Positions 22,709 to 30,549 of a stretch of DNA of 50,573 bases are shown piece by piece. Position 1 is the first letter of the stretch; each line of letters starts with the position of its first letter. A program made the position numbers and the translations under genes. The notes under the pieces were generated by a model that made no database searches, was not told the origin of the DNA, and was given only the letters and a program-made list of their open reading frames with translations. Source of the DNA: SIG575 sp964474295 (lineage in GTDB: Bacteria > Bacillota > Clostridia > Oscillospirales > Acutalibacteraceae); contig CAYYRN010000008.1 in NCBI GenBank assembly GCA_964474295.1, forward strand, positions 1 to 50,573, in the 5' to 3' direction.

Positions 22709-23533
22709 TTACGGCATATAAGGATTTTCGCTGTATTCGTAATTTTCGGGCATAATCATCGGTTTGAAATAATTTATTGTATAATCGATTCCCCACTGAC
22801 CCTTTTTGCCTTTCCAATATCCCGAATGAGGCTCTATTGAAAGCATACCGTCATAATCCAAAGTGTAAAGAATGTCCATAACAACAGGCCAATTTATGTC
22901 ATCAAGTCCTGCGGGGGCATCGTCATACCTTTCGCCGTTGATGTAAACGGAGCCTTTAATATGAAAATGATAAAATCTGTCACCCCAATCGAGCATTTCA
23001 CGAAAATAATCGCCCTTTCTGCTGAGGCAATGTGAAATATCGTATTTTATGCCAAGCTCCGGCAATGCGGTCATTACATAATTCCACACCTTAGGCTCGA
23101 CAACAAAATTTTCCCACTTACAGTTGTAAGCCGCAATTTTTACATTCTTTTCCTTTGCAAAATCGATAAGCTCTTTAAAATAACTTATCGCTATATTGCA
23201 GTTTTCAAAAAAGCTCTTGCTTTCGGTATAATTCACTCCGCAGTTGTAGACGGGACAGCCGATAACGGAAGCTGCGGTGATGATGTTTTTGTCAGCCTGA
23301 AGTGCCTGAGGTATAACATCGCCGTTTTCGTCAATCCTTTTCATTCCCCATCTTCCCATAGAGCCGACCGAAACACCGTATTTTTCGCAATATCCCTTTA
23401 TATCCTCTGCCTGCGAAAGAAATTCTTCGGAATCGTACTTATCGTTAACACAAAATTCGACGGCTTCGAGTCCTTTTTGATGCACATATTTAATGCACCC
23501 CTCGCTCCAACCGTTTATAATACCGAGTTTCAT
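22709..23533 (-). CDS. Sugar phosphate isomerase/epimerase-like TIM barrel protein
   Basis: A 274-residue protein of the xylose isomerase-like/AP-endonuclease 2 superfamily. Strand-end motifs with likely metal ligands are visible: AYNCKWENFVV, IKYDISHCLSRKGDY, YHFHIKGSVY and MLSIEPHSGYW. Such proteins isomerise or epimerise sugars, inositols or sugar phosphates; some are lyases. The substrate is unknown. The ribosome site GAGGTGA is about 9 nt upstream of the ATG. It is probably monocistronic, with a promoter at 23599-23628 and an operator-like inverted repeat at 23563-23589 in its 5' untranslated region. Confidence 0.82.
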   Translation of the reverse strand: MKLGIINGWSEGCIKYVHQKGLEAVEFCVNDKYDSEEFLSQAEDIKGYCEKYGVSVGSMGRWGMKRIDENGDVIPQALQADKNIITAASVIGCPVYNCGVNYTESKSFFENCNIAISYFKELIDFAKEKNVKIAAYNCKWENFVVEPKVWNYVMTALPELGIKYDISHCLSRKGDYFREMLDWGDRFYHFHIKGSVYINGERYDDAPAGLDDINWPVVMDILYTLDYDGMLSIEPHSGYWKGKKGQWGIDYTINYFKPMIMPENYEYSENPYMP

Positions 23534-23562
23534 AACCGTATCACCTCAAAAGTTTATTCACC

Positions 23563-23589
23563 GGTACAATCATTTTACAATGATGTACC
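23563..23589. promoter_or_regulatory. Operator-like inverted repeat
   Basis: GGTACAATCATT (23563-23574) and AATGATGTACC (23579-23589) are inverted copies with one extra base. They lie just downstream of the -10 box of the promoter at 23599-23628, around the predicted transcription start. Position and symmetry fit a repressor operator; the regulator is unknown. Confidence 0.5.
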
Positions 23590-23598
23590 ATATAAGTA

Positions 23599-23628
23599 AT
23601 TTTAACATTCACACTCACTGCTTGTCAA
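23599..23628 (-). promoter_or_regulatory. Sigma-A promoter of the TIM barrel gene
   Basis: Minus-strand TTGACA (23623-23628), an 18-nt spacer and TAAAAT (23599-23604). Confidence 0.7.
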
Positions 23629-23655
23629 CCGTATTGACGTCGTTTTTTGCCACAA

Positions 23656-23688
23656 ACCCCCGCCGAGAATAAAGTTCAAGGCAGGGGT
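23656..23688 (-). terminator. Possible terminator of the large secreted protein gene
   Basis: Arms ACCCCCGCC and GGCAGGGGT (one mismatch) with a 15-nt loop, about 30 nt after the stop codon. There is no clean U-run on the minus strand, so efficiency is doubtful. Confidence 0.35.
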
Positions 23689-23717
23689 CGGTAGAAAAGA
23701 GGTTATTAAACTTTAAA

Positions 23718-26700
23718 TTATGTCAAGTCAAACACAATTCTGTAAGTTTCCGTACGTCCGTCGTAGAGGTCGAACGTAATTGTTTCTTCCGTTTTAGCTT
23801 CGTTATCCCTAACATAAGCCACGAATGCGTCATTTCTGTTTGCGAAATCAGTGTTTTCGCTTGTTATCGAGCAAGTGCATTTGCTTGAACAATTGACGTA
23901 AACACCTGCGGCATTTTTGCCCTCAAGGAGTTTGACGAGAATATATTCGCCGTTTTCGTCTGTTTCGAGTGAAGCTGTGCTTCTGATTGTTTTAAGTTCT
24001 TTTATCGGGTCAAAATCCCTAAACTTGTACTTAACTGTGTACTGCTTCGTTGTGCCGTCGGAAAGTGTGAACGTGATTTCACCCGTTCCGTTCTCACCGT
24101 TATCACAGGCGTAAGCCACAAATGCGTCATCTCTGTCGGGATCAAAGGCAACGTCATCCGATGTGATTGTGCAGCCGTAACCGCTTGATGTCTTGTTGTA
24201 AACACCGATTGCGTTCTTGCCGTCTTCAAGAGTTAAGGTGATAACTCCGTCTTCGCCGATGCTTGCCGTGCTTCTGATGAGCCTAAGCTCCTTAATCGGG
24301 TCAAAATCTCTGAATTTGAAAATAACGTTATATTCCTTCGTTGTGCCGTCGGAAAGTGTGAACGTAATTTTACCCGTTTCCTTTTCGCTGTTGGCAAAAT
24401 CGTACGCTACAAAAGCATCTGTTCTGCCCAAGACAAAATTGATGTTATCGGAAGTAACCGTGCAATCATAACCGCTCTTGGTTTTCTTGTAAACGCCGAT
24501 TGCGTTCTTACCCTCTTTGAGAGTTAAGGTAATAACACCGTTTTTGTCGATGCTTGCGGTGCTTCTGATGAGCCTAAGCTCACTCACGGGGTTAAATACA
24601 TTTGTTGTTTTTACTGTTTCGGAGCGCTCTTTTGTTCCGTCTTCAAAAGTTACGTCACAGCAATATGTGCCGAGCTGCTCGGTCTTTAATTTTGCCGATG
24701 TTTCGCCGTCAATCGGAGTATACTTCGTCTCGCCGACAATATATGCGTTTATGTAAGAGCAATCAATCGGTGCATAAAGCAGATACTTTCCGTCTTTCGA
24801 TGCTGTAAATTCCCAAGAACGGTTTGAGGGGTACTGATACACCTGTTCACTTGTATTTATATTAAAGAACATCATAGGATACGGTGAACTTATTTGAGTG
24901 GAAATATGAATAACTTGCCCTGCTTTGAGATCGATTTTAAAATAATATCCTCTTACACTCTTCCAACCCAATTCGGGATCGTAGGACGAAGAATCACTGC
25001 CGTATGTGTAAACCTCCGCATTTGTTGTGTCAACTTTCACATCATCCTCAACAACAACCTTGTTCCACTGATATTTTGCATTCGTGTTGTCATTAAGCTC
25101 AACGAATGTTTCATATTCTGTCGGCTGATGAGTTATTTTGTAAACTGAGGTGAAAATTTCCGATGTTAAAACTGCGCCGTTGTTTGTTGTAACCTTACAT
25201 ACATATTTTTTTCCGCATTTTACACTTGAAAGCCTTGCGGAAGTTTCACCTTCGATGATGGTGTATGTACCGTTATCCTCACCCGTCACTTTGTACCATT
25301 GATATTTTGCATTCAAATCGTTGTTGAGGGTAACATAAGGTTCTTTCTCGGTGGGGTTATGTATGATTTTGTAGCTGTTGTCAAGTAAATCGGATGTTAT
25401 CACTCTTGAAGTATTAACAGTTGCTTTGCAAAGATAATTTTTACCTATCTTTAAGCTTGAAAGCGTTGCCGAGGTTTCGCCGTCTATGGCAGTAAAGGTG
25501 TACATTTTGGCACTGACCGTAACCGGCACATTCTCACTGAGTGATAAATAATAAATTCCATCAAAAGGTACTGCGAAAACAGCAGTCGATGAATTTTCAG
25601 AGCTGAACCAGCCATCATAGCTTTCAATGTTTTTAAATGAGATACTTCCTATTTCTTTTTCGGCTTCCACAGTAATGACATCGCCTGCCTTAAATTCCGC
25701 ACCAAAGCATTGGTAAGCAAAATCATCATTAAAAATGTATGTCGGCACTCCCGTCCAGCCGTTTGAGGTGCTATATGTTGATTTTACACCTCGGCTTTCT
25801 ACCGGAGTAACATTTTCATCTGTAAGAACCACTTCTTCACGCTTTGCCGTATACCATTGGTATTTTGCATTCGTATCGTCGTTAAGTTTAACATAAGGCT
25901 CTGCAACGGTAGGCTGATGCGTAAACGAATATGCATATTCTCCGCAATAATAACAAATATTGTCTGTTGTATACATATGTGAACAAATGTAGCCACATTC
26001 ACATCTGTAAAGCTTATCTAAGGTGTGAGAATGTGTGTCTACCTTAAATTCAGCATGTGTTTTGTTCTTCAAGGCAGAATAAGGCGAATTTGTCGGCAAA
26101 AACTGTGTTTCTCCGTCAAGCTTGGCGAAGATATAAGCATTTTCAACACCAGAGGATTCATCGCACATAATACTGCTGTTGCTTGTCATCACTTCCGAAG
26201 ACTTCCAATCAAGCGTAAGCAATGCGCCGGATTTCATTGTTATCGAGCCGTAAAAACAGCCGTTTTCGCTTTCCTTTGAATCAATATTAAGCTTGCCGCC
26301 GTTAAGGCAGATGTTTGAAGAACTCAAAGCACACAAGCTGTCACCGGAAATTTTAACGGTAACCTCGCCGCTGTTGAGCGTAAAATTCGGTATGCTGAAT
26401 GTATTGAAAGCACCCGACGTTGTTGTTTCAAAGCAAAGCTTACCGCCGTTTACAACAAATGTAGAACCGCTTGAACCCCACAGCGCGTATGCTGTTGATG
26501 TCACGGTGAGGATATCACTTTCGCCGCCGTTGACCGTAACCATTGAATTCTCGTATATATCCAAAGTGTAGCTCAAACAGTTATCGCCTTTGAGTGTAAG
26601 TGTAGAAGTGTATGAGTAAATCGAATGTATATTCAGGTTATCCAAGGTAACATTACAATCCTGCGAAATTTCGAGTGCTAAGCTTGTGTTTGTACCCGTC

Positions 26701-26888
26701 AGAATATAACCGTCTTCGCAGTAATAATCTTTACCGCTGCCGAGTTGTATATACGTTGATGACAGTTGGCTGACGTCAATTGTCAGTGGGTTGCTCTCTT
26801 CCTCTGCCGCAAATGCAGAAGTAACAGTACTGACAAGCATAAAAAGTGCAAGCACCACTGCTAAAAATGTTTTTAATTTTTTTGACAT
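23718..26888 (-). CDS. Large secreted multi-repeat protein (beta-helix, Ig-like and C-terminal tandem repeats)
   Basis: A 1056-residue protein with a clear signal peptide (MSKKLKTFLAVVLALFMLVS...AFA). An N-terminal region (about 30-270) of short beta-helix-like repeats (LTLDNLNIHS, TVNGGES, VVNGGKL, CLNGGKLNI) resembles carbohydrate-binding, Cthe_2159-like domains. A short Cys-rich stretch (CECGYICSH...ICYYCGEY) follows. Three or more modules share the pattern PTxxExxVxLNxxxNAKYQW with GETSAxLSS and YxCKVT, which looks Ig-like. The last 290 or so residues are three tandem repeats of about 97 residues, each with ELxxIRSTAS, EGKNAxGVY, DAFVAY and FTLSDGTT. No catalytic domain, LPXTG or membrane anchor is seen. 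It is likely an extracellular adhesin or polysaccharide-binding protein. The start at 26888 follows AAAGGGG; an upstream extension is not protein-like. Confidence 0.82.
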   Translation of the reverse strand: MSKKLKTFLAVVLALFMLVSTVTSAFAAEEESNPLTIDVSQLSSTYIQLGSGKDYYCEDGYILTGTNTSLALEISQDCNVTLDNLNIHSIYSYTSTLTLKGDNCLSYTLDIYENSMVTVNGGESDILTVTSTAYALWGSSGSTFVVNGGKLCFETTTSGAFNTFSIPNFTLNSGEVTVKISGDSLCALSSSNICLNGGKLNIDSKESENGCFYGSITMKSGALLTLDWKSSEVMTSNSSIMCDESSGVENAYIFAKLDGETQFLPTNSPYSALKNKTHAEFKVDTHSHTLDKLYRCECGYICSHMYTTDNICYYCGEYAYSFTHQPTVAEPYVKLNDDTNAKYQWYTAKREEVVLTDENVTPVESRGVKSTYSTSNGWTGVPTYIFNDDFAYQCFGAEFKAGDVITVEAEKEIGSISFKNIESYDGWFSSENSSTAVFAVPFDGIYYLSLSENVPVTVSAKMYTFTAIDGETSATLSSLKIGKNYLCKATVNTSRVITSDLLDNSYKIIHNPTEKEPYVTLNNDLNAKYQWYKVTGEDNGTYTIIEGETSARLSSVKCGKKYVCKVTTNNGAVLTSEIFTSVYKITHQPTEYETFVELNDNTNAKYQWNKVVVEDDVKVDTTNAEVYTYGSDSSSYDPELGWKSVRGYYFKIDLKAGQVIHISTQISSPYPMMFFNINTSEQVYQYPSNRSWEFTASKDGKYLLYAPIDCSYINAYIVGETKYTPIDGETSAKLKTEQLGTYCCDVTFEDGTKERSETVKTTNVFNPVSELRLIRSTASIDKNGVITLTLKEGKNAIGVYKKTKSGYDCTVTSDNINFVLGRTDAFVAYDFANSEKETGKITFTLSDGTTKEYNVIFKFRDFDPIKELRLIRSTASIGEDGVITLTLEDGKNAIGVYNKTSSGYGCTITSDDVAFDPDRDDAFVAYACDNGENGTGEITFTLSDGTTKQYTVKYKFRDFDPIKELKTIRSTASLETDENGEYILVKLLEGKNAAGVYVNCSSKCTCSITSENTDFANRNDAFVAYVRDNEAKTEETITFDLYDGRTETYRIVFDLT

Positions 26889-26943
26889 AATTTTTACCCC
26901 TTTCGCAAAATAATTTCTTTGCATTTTTATATTATCATACACA

Positions 26944-26961
26944 GCGTAACAAAAGCGTAAC
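26944..26961. promoter_or_regulatory. Direct repeat upstream of the large secreted protein gene
   Basis: Two GCGTAAC copies (26944-26950 and 26955-26961) are separated by AAAA, an 11-bp periodicity that places both on one DNA face. They lie 56-73 nt upstream of the start codon, near a loose -10 (TATGAT/TATAAA). This fits a binding site for a dimeric activator, but no regulator is identified. Confidence 0.4.
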
Positions 26962-27034
26962 TTTTGAGGCTTCAAATATGAACAAATTGTTAACTTTTTA
27001 CGATTCTTATTGTTTTCAACAAGTAATACGTTAC

Positions 27035-27086
27035 AAAAAAGCCAAAGGCAGGAGCTGTAAGCCGACACTTTACAACTACTGCCTTT
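27035..27086 (-). terminator. Intrinsic terminator of the XRE regulator gene
   Basis: Arms AAAGGCAG and CTGCCTTT (27044-27051, 27079-27086) enclose a second complementary pair (TTGTAAAG/CTTACAGC-like). On the minus strand this is followed by GGCTTTTTTG. Confidence 0.7.
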
Positions 27087-27282
27087 ATTCGATTGTAAAC
27101 AAATCGTTAGGTGTACACTCAAGTATAACGCAAAGCTTTTCTATCGTTTCAAGCTGTAATCCCGTAAGGGTGTTATCGCACAATTTGTTCACGGTTTTGT
27201 ATGTCGTTTGCATTTCTTTTACTAACCAATAACGGGTTTTATTTTTTTCATCGAGTATTGCCTGAACATTAGTTTTAATCAT
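27085..27282 (-). CDS. Small XRE/Cro-type helix-turn-helix regulator
   Basis: A 65-residue protein that is little more than a Cro/C1-type HTH: NKTRYWLVKEMQTTYKTVNKL is the HTH core and LETIEKLCVILECTPNDLF the typical closing helix. Proteins of this size bind DNA as dimers and often regulate neighbouring genes or themselves; the target is unknown. The start at 27280-27282 is chosen because GGTGA lies 5 nt upstream; a start ten codons earlier has no ribosome site. It is followed by a terminator and then the large secreted protein gene, which makes that gene or the RNA at 27422 possible targets. Confidence 0.78.
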   Translation of the reverse strand: MIKTNVQAILDEKNKTRYWLVKEMQTTYKTVNKLCDNTLTGLQLETIEKLCVILECTPNDLFTIE

Positions 27283-27387
27283 AACAATCACCATTAAAAT
27301 TTTAACATTCATCTGCCGATTATATAATTACCCAATTAGTAGTGTACCTTTCAGTCTATTATTTTTTAATATTCTCCATTTTTCTTA

Positions 27388-27415
27388 TTGACAAATTAAA
27401 ATTTTGTTGTATAAT
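27388..27415 (+). promoter_or_regulatory. Strong plus-strand promoter of the candidate small RNA
   Basis: TTGACA (27388-27393), a 16-nt spacer and TATAAT (27410-27415). No plus-strand protein gene follows; a terminator lies 90 nt further on. Confidence 0.72.
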
Positions 27416-27421
27416 ATCTTT

Positions 27422-27544
27422 GTGGAAAATAGATTTTACTTTGTGCATAATTTCCACCTTTTGACGCTGTTTTTAATCCCCCATATTAATTCGGCGGCAA
27501 ATGAAGACCCTGTAAGACTTCACCATCTTACAGGGTCTGTTTTT
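27422..27544 (+). ncRNA. Candidate small non-coding RNA
   Basis: A predicted transcript of about 120 nt framed by a consensus promoter (27388-27415) and a strong terminator (27505-27544). The 5' end can form a hairpin GTGGAAA / TTTCCAC (27422-27428, 27451-27457). The middle has a short C-rich unpaired stretch (AATCCCCCAT) that could base-pair with GGGGG-type or ribosome binding site sequences. No frame in it has both a start and a ribosome site. It lies between citrate synthase and the XRE gene, opposite to both, and could act on the citrate synthase 3' end or in trans. It does not match 6S, tmRNA or SRP RNA as far as can be judged by eye. Confidence 0.55.
27505..27544 (+). terminator. Terminator of the candidate small RNA
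   Basis: A 13-bp perfect stem AGACCCTGTAAGA / TCTTACAGGGTCT with an 8-nt loop, followed by GTTTTTG on the plus strand. On the minus strand the following bases (TCATTTG) are poor in U, so it serves the plus strand best, though it may also help end the citrate synthase transcript. Confidence 0.8.
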
Positions 27545-27547
27545 GTT

Positions 27548-28918
27548 TTATCTGTTGAGCAAATCGATATATTCTCTTCTCGGCTGAACCGCCTTATACT
27601 GCGGACGGATAATTTTTCCGCCGTTAATCAACTCCTCGATTCTGTGAGCCGACCAACCTGCGATTCTCGCAACGGCGAAAATCGGAGTATACAGTTCTCT
27701 CGGCAAGCCGAGCATATCGTATACAAAGCCGCTGTAAAAATCGACATTTGCACTTACACCCTTGTACATTTTTCTTTCGCTTGAAATAATTTCGGGAGCG
27801 ATTCTTTCGACTGCGGAATAAAGCTTATATTCTTTCGTCATACCTTTTTCTTCGGAAAGCTTTTCCACATAACCTTTAAATACTTTTGCACGGGGGTCGG
27901 AAACCGAATAAATCGCATGGCCTATTCCGTAAACCAGCCCTGCCTTATCGAAAGCTTCCTTGTGAAGAATTTTTTCGATGTAAGAACGAACCTCGTCCTC
28001 ATCCTCCCAATCCTTGACATTCTCTTTTATGTTATCGAACATCTGACAAACCTTTATGTTTGCACCGCCGTGTTTGGGGCCTTTGAGCGAACCGAGAGCC
28101 GCCGCAATTGCCGAATAAGTATCTGTTCCCGAAGAAGACACAACGTGCGTCGTAAAGGTTGAGTTATTACCGCCGCCGTGTTCTGCGTGAAGCACAAGCG
28201 CGAGGTCGAGAATTTTTGCTTCAAGCTCTGTATATTTACTGTCGATTCTGAGCATATGTAAAATATTTTCCGCAGTTGAAAGCTCATACTTCGGCTCATG
28301 AATAAAGAAAGAACCCTTATCGCAAATATAGTATTCGTAAGCCTGATAGCCGTAAACCGTAAGCAGCGGGAACATCGAAATGAGCTGCAAGCACTGCCTT
28401 ACAACGTTCGGAATTGACGTATCGTTCGCATTTTTGTCGTAAGAATAAAGAGTTAAAACACTTCTTGCAAGTGAGTTCATCATATCCTCACTCGGTGCTT
28501 TCATAATGATATCTCTTACAAAAGAGTTGGGCAGTGAACGATAGCTTGACAAAACGGAATTAAACTCTTCAAGCTCTGCCTTATTCGGTAAATTTCCGAA
28601 AATAAGCAGATATGTAATTTCTTCAAAGCCGAACCTTTTTTCGCCCACAAAGCCTCTTACAAGGTCAAAAATATTGTAGCCTCGGTAATAAAGCTCACCC
28701 TCGCAGGGGATTTCTTCTTCACCGACAACACGCTTTGAAATGATTTCCGAAATTTCAGTCAGTCCCGTCAAAACACCTCTGCCGTTTAAGTCACGCAAAC
28801 CTCTGTTTACCTTGTGTTCAACGTACAGCGACGGCTCGATTTTGCACTCATTCATACAGCTTTCGGTATATTTTAAAATTTCAGGTGTTATTTCAGAATA
28901 GTTTCTCTTTTCATTCAT
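27548..28918 (-). CDS. Citrate (Si)-synthase family protein
   Basis: A 456-residue citrate synthase. The sequence GVLTGLTEISEI, the LHAEHGGGNNSTFTTHVVSSSGTD segment (broken here at NSTFT) with a catalytic His, GPKHGGAN with a substrate His, and YGIGHAIYSVSDPRAK match the active-site regions, with the late catalytic Asp region near the conserved VDFYSG. It condenses oxaloacetate and acetyl-CoA, probably feeding glutamate synthesis in an anaerobe; a 2-methylcitrate role cannot be excluded. The start at 28916-28918 is used because GGAGG lies 10 nt upstream. An ATG-free extension to 28960 would overlap the promoter at 28951-28979. Confidence 0.92.
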   Translation of the reverse strand: MNEKRNYSEITPEILKYTESCMNECKIEPSLYVEHKVNRGLRDLNGRGVLTGLTEISEIISKRVVGEEEIPCEGELYYRGYNIFDLVRGFVGEKRFGFEEITYLLIFGNLPNKAELEEFNSVLSSYRSLPNSFVRDIIMKAPSEDMMNSLARSVLTLYSYDKNANDTSIPNVVRQCLQLISMFPLLTVYGYQAYEYYICDKGSFFIHEPKYELSTAENILHMLRIDSKYTELEAKILDLALVLHAEHGGGNNSTFTTHVVSSSGTDTYSAIAAALGSLKGPKHGGANIKVCQMFDNIKENVKDWEDEDEVRSYIEKILHKEAFDKAGLVYGIGHAIYSVSDPRAKVFKGYVEKLSEEKGMTKEYKLYSAVERIAPEIISSERKMYKGVSANVDFYSGFVYDMLGLPRELYTPIFAVARIAGWSAHRIEELINGGKIIRPQYKAVQPRREYIDLLNR

Positions 28919-28950
28919 ATTCGCTAATCCTCCAACGATAATAGAACTAT

Positions 28951-28979
28951 ATTTTACCATATTTTTTCCCTCACTTCAA
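28951..28979 (-). promoter_or_regulatory. Sigma-A promoter of the citrate synthase gene
   Basis: Minus-strand TTGAAG (28974-28979), a 17-nt spacer and TAAAAT (28951-28956), about 33 nt upstream of the chosen start. Confidence 0.68.
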
Positions 28980-29059
28980 CCGATATGTTAAATTGTTTAC
29001 ATATTGAAAGAGAATTGTTAACATTTCGTTGTACATTTTTCACATAACAATATAAATAT

Positions 29060-29092
29060 AATCCCCGTCAATCGCAATGACTGTCGGGGATT
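29060..29092 (-). terminator. Probable terminator of the tmk-led operon
   Basis: Arms AATCCCCG and CGGGGATT with an inner GTCA/TGAC pair, 10 nt after the stop of the secreted hydrolase gene. The following minus-strand sequence TATATTTAT is U-rich but interrupted. Confidence 0.6.
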
Positions 29093-29101
29093 AGCGTTGG
29101 T

Positions 29102-30535
29102 TTAAGCTTCGGGTATCAGCTTTTCGTTTTCGATATCGTTCTGTAAAAACTGCGGATATAACAGGTTGGTATTGACGGTAAGTATACTATCGTCATTTTC
29201 AAAGAACCATCTGTAAAGCTTATGATGTCCCGAATGTGTCGTGCAATGCATCATATCCTTTACAAACCACGTCTGTTCGGGCAACGCACAGGCTGACGCA
29301 TCGATTCTTCCGTCCGGAGAAATGTGATTATGTCCGCACAGCGTATTTTTCTGAACATAATTTTCACCGAGTGTTTCGCCGTGTTCCGCCACAACGGTGC
29401 CGACAGAAGAATACATCGTATCAACAGTGCCGTCCGAATCGTTCTTCCAAGCCGAAACCAAAGGTGTTCTTTGAACGTTTGTTGCCGAAACAATCATCAC
29501 AGGCACACCGTTTTCAATAAGTCCGTTTAATATTTTTTCTGCCTGCTGCTGAACACCGTAATGGTAATCATCAAGCTTTTTAACAAGCGATTCGTTGGGA
29601 TTTGCCCCCAGCATAAACACTTTGGCTTTTTCGTAATATTCATCCGGCACAAATGACCATATGCCGCAATTTGCCTTAAATGCGGGGATAAGTGCGCCGT
29701 CATACACTTTATCTACAAGCTTTTCGACAAAGCCGTCGGCAAAATCGGCAAGGGAATCAAATAATCCCGCACAGTTTAAAATTTTGATAAGAACATTCAG
29801 CACATCACCGCCGAAGCCGGGAACCATAGTCCTTACGGCACTTTCTGCATACCTGCAAAGAGCCGTTGAATTAATTTCAACCTCGCCGCAATAAAGTGCT
29901 CCCGCAACAGCCGTGCCTTTAATCGGGCAATTTTGGAAAATAACGGATTTCACATCATCACTGCCGTATTTTGAAAAATATGACATTGCTATAACGCCGC
30001 CCATTGATGAAGCTCTGAAACGCACTTGACTGTGACCTGTAAGCTTTTTGACGTGATTTACAAAAACGTTGAGGTCATCCGCAACAGTAAGCGGGTCGGC
30101 ACGGAAATCATAAGCGAAATAATAACTGTGTTCAAGTCCGTGGGTGGGGTCTGTCGGAAGCTCGGTTTTTGTGGTAATGTCTTCTGTTGATGTGCCGTCT
30201 TCGTTATTTGCAAGTGAGCCGAAAACTCCGTTAACGGATGAAACCAAGCTATCCCCGAAGCTGTCGTAATCGCCCGTTACGGCAAGCTTAATCAGAGGAA
30301 AGACAAGCGACAAAGCCATATTGACATATGCTTCGTCTTCGGGACGGAAAACGATTTTTTCATCCTCCGTGCCTGCATTTTGGTAAAGCTTTGCACTGCC
30401 GAGAGCCGCCACATAAATTATCGGCTCTTCCCCGCAGTCACACTTTTTTTCCGCCGCAAAAGCAAATGCGGCAGAAGTAAATACCATCACAAAAACAAGC
30501 AAAATCGAAACAGATACGCTGAAAAGTTTTTTCAT
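29102..30535 (-). CDS. Secreted alpha/beta hydrolase, lipase or acyltransferase-like
   Basis: A 477-residue protein with a signal peptide (MKKLFSVSVSILLVFVMVFT...AFAFA). After it comes IIYVAALGSAKLYQ, then a DPLTVADDLNVFVNHVKKLTG segment and FRASSMGGVIAMSYF, which looks like the nucleophile elbow and following helix of LCAT/triacylglycerol lipases. The elbow reads A-S-S-M-G rather than G-x-S-x-G, with Ser177 the probable nucleophile. A late conserved-looking CGHNHISPDGRID could provide the His; the acid is not obvious. Function is probably an extracellular esterase. The start at 30535 follows GGGGGAAAAG. It is the last gene of a long operon, 14 nt after an oxidoreductase gene. Confidence 0.75.
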   Translation of the reverse strand: MKKLFSVSVSILLVFVMVFTSAAFAFAAEKKCDCGEEPIIYVAALGSAKLYQNAGTEDEKIVFRPEDEAYVNMALSLVFPLIKLAVTGDYDSFGDSLVSSVNGVFGSLANNEDGTSTEDITTKTELPTDPTHGLEHSYYFAYDFRADPLTVADDLNVFVNHVKKLTGHSQVRFRASSMGGVIAMSYFSKYGSDDVKSVIFQNCPIKGTAVAGALYCGEVEINSTALCRYAESAVRTMVPGFGGDVLNVLIKILNCAGLFDSLADFADGFVEKLVDKVYDGALIPAFKANCGIWSFVPDEYYEKAKVFMLGANPNESLVKKLDDYHYGVQQQAEKILNGLIENGVPVMIVSATNVQRTPLVSAWKNDSDGTVDTMYSSVGTVVAEHGETLGENYVQKNTLCGHNHISPDGRIDASACALPEQTWFVKDMMHCTTHSGHHKLYRWFFENDDSILTVNTNLLYPQFLQNDIENEKLIPEA

Positions 30536-30549
30536 TTTCTTTTCCCCCA

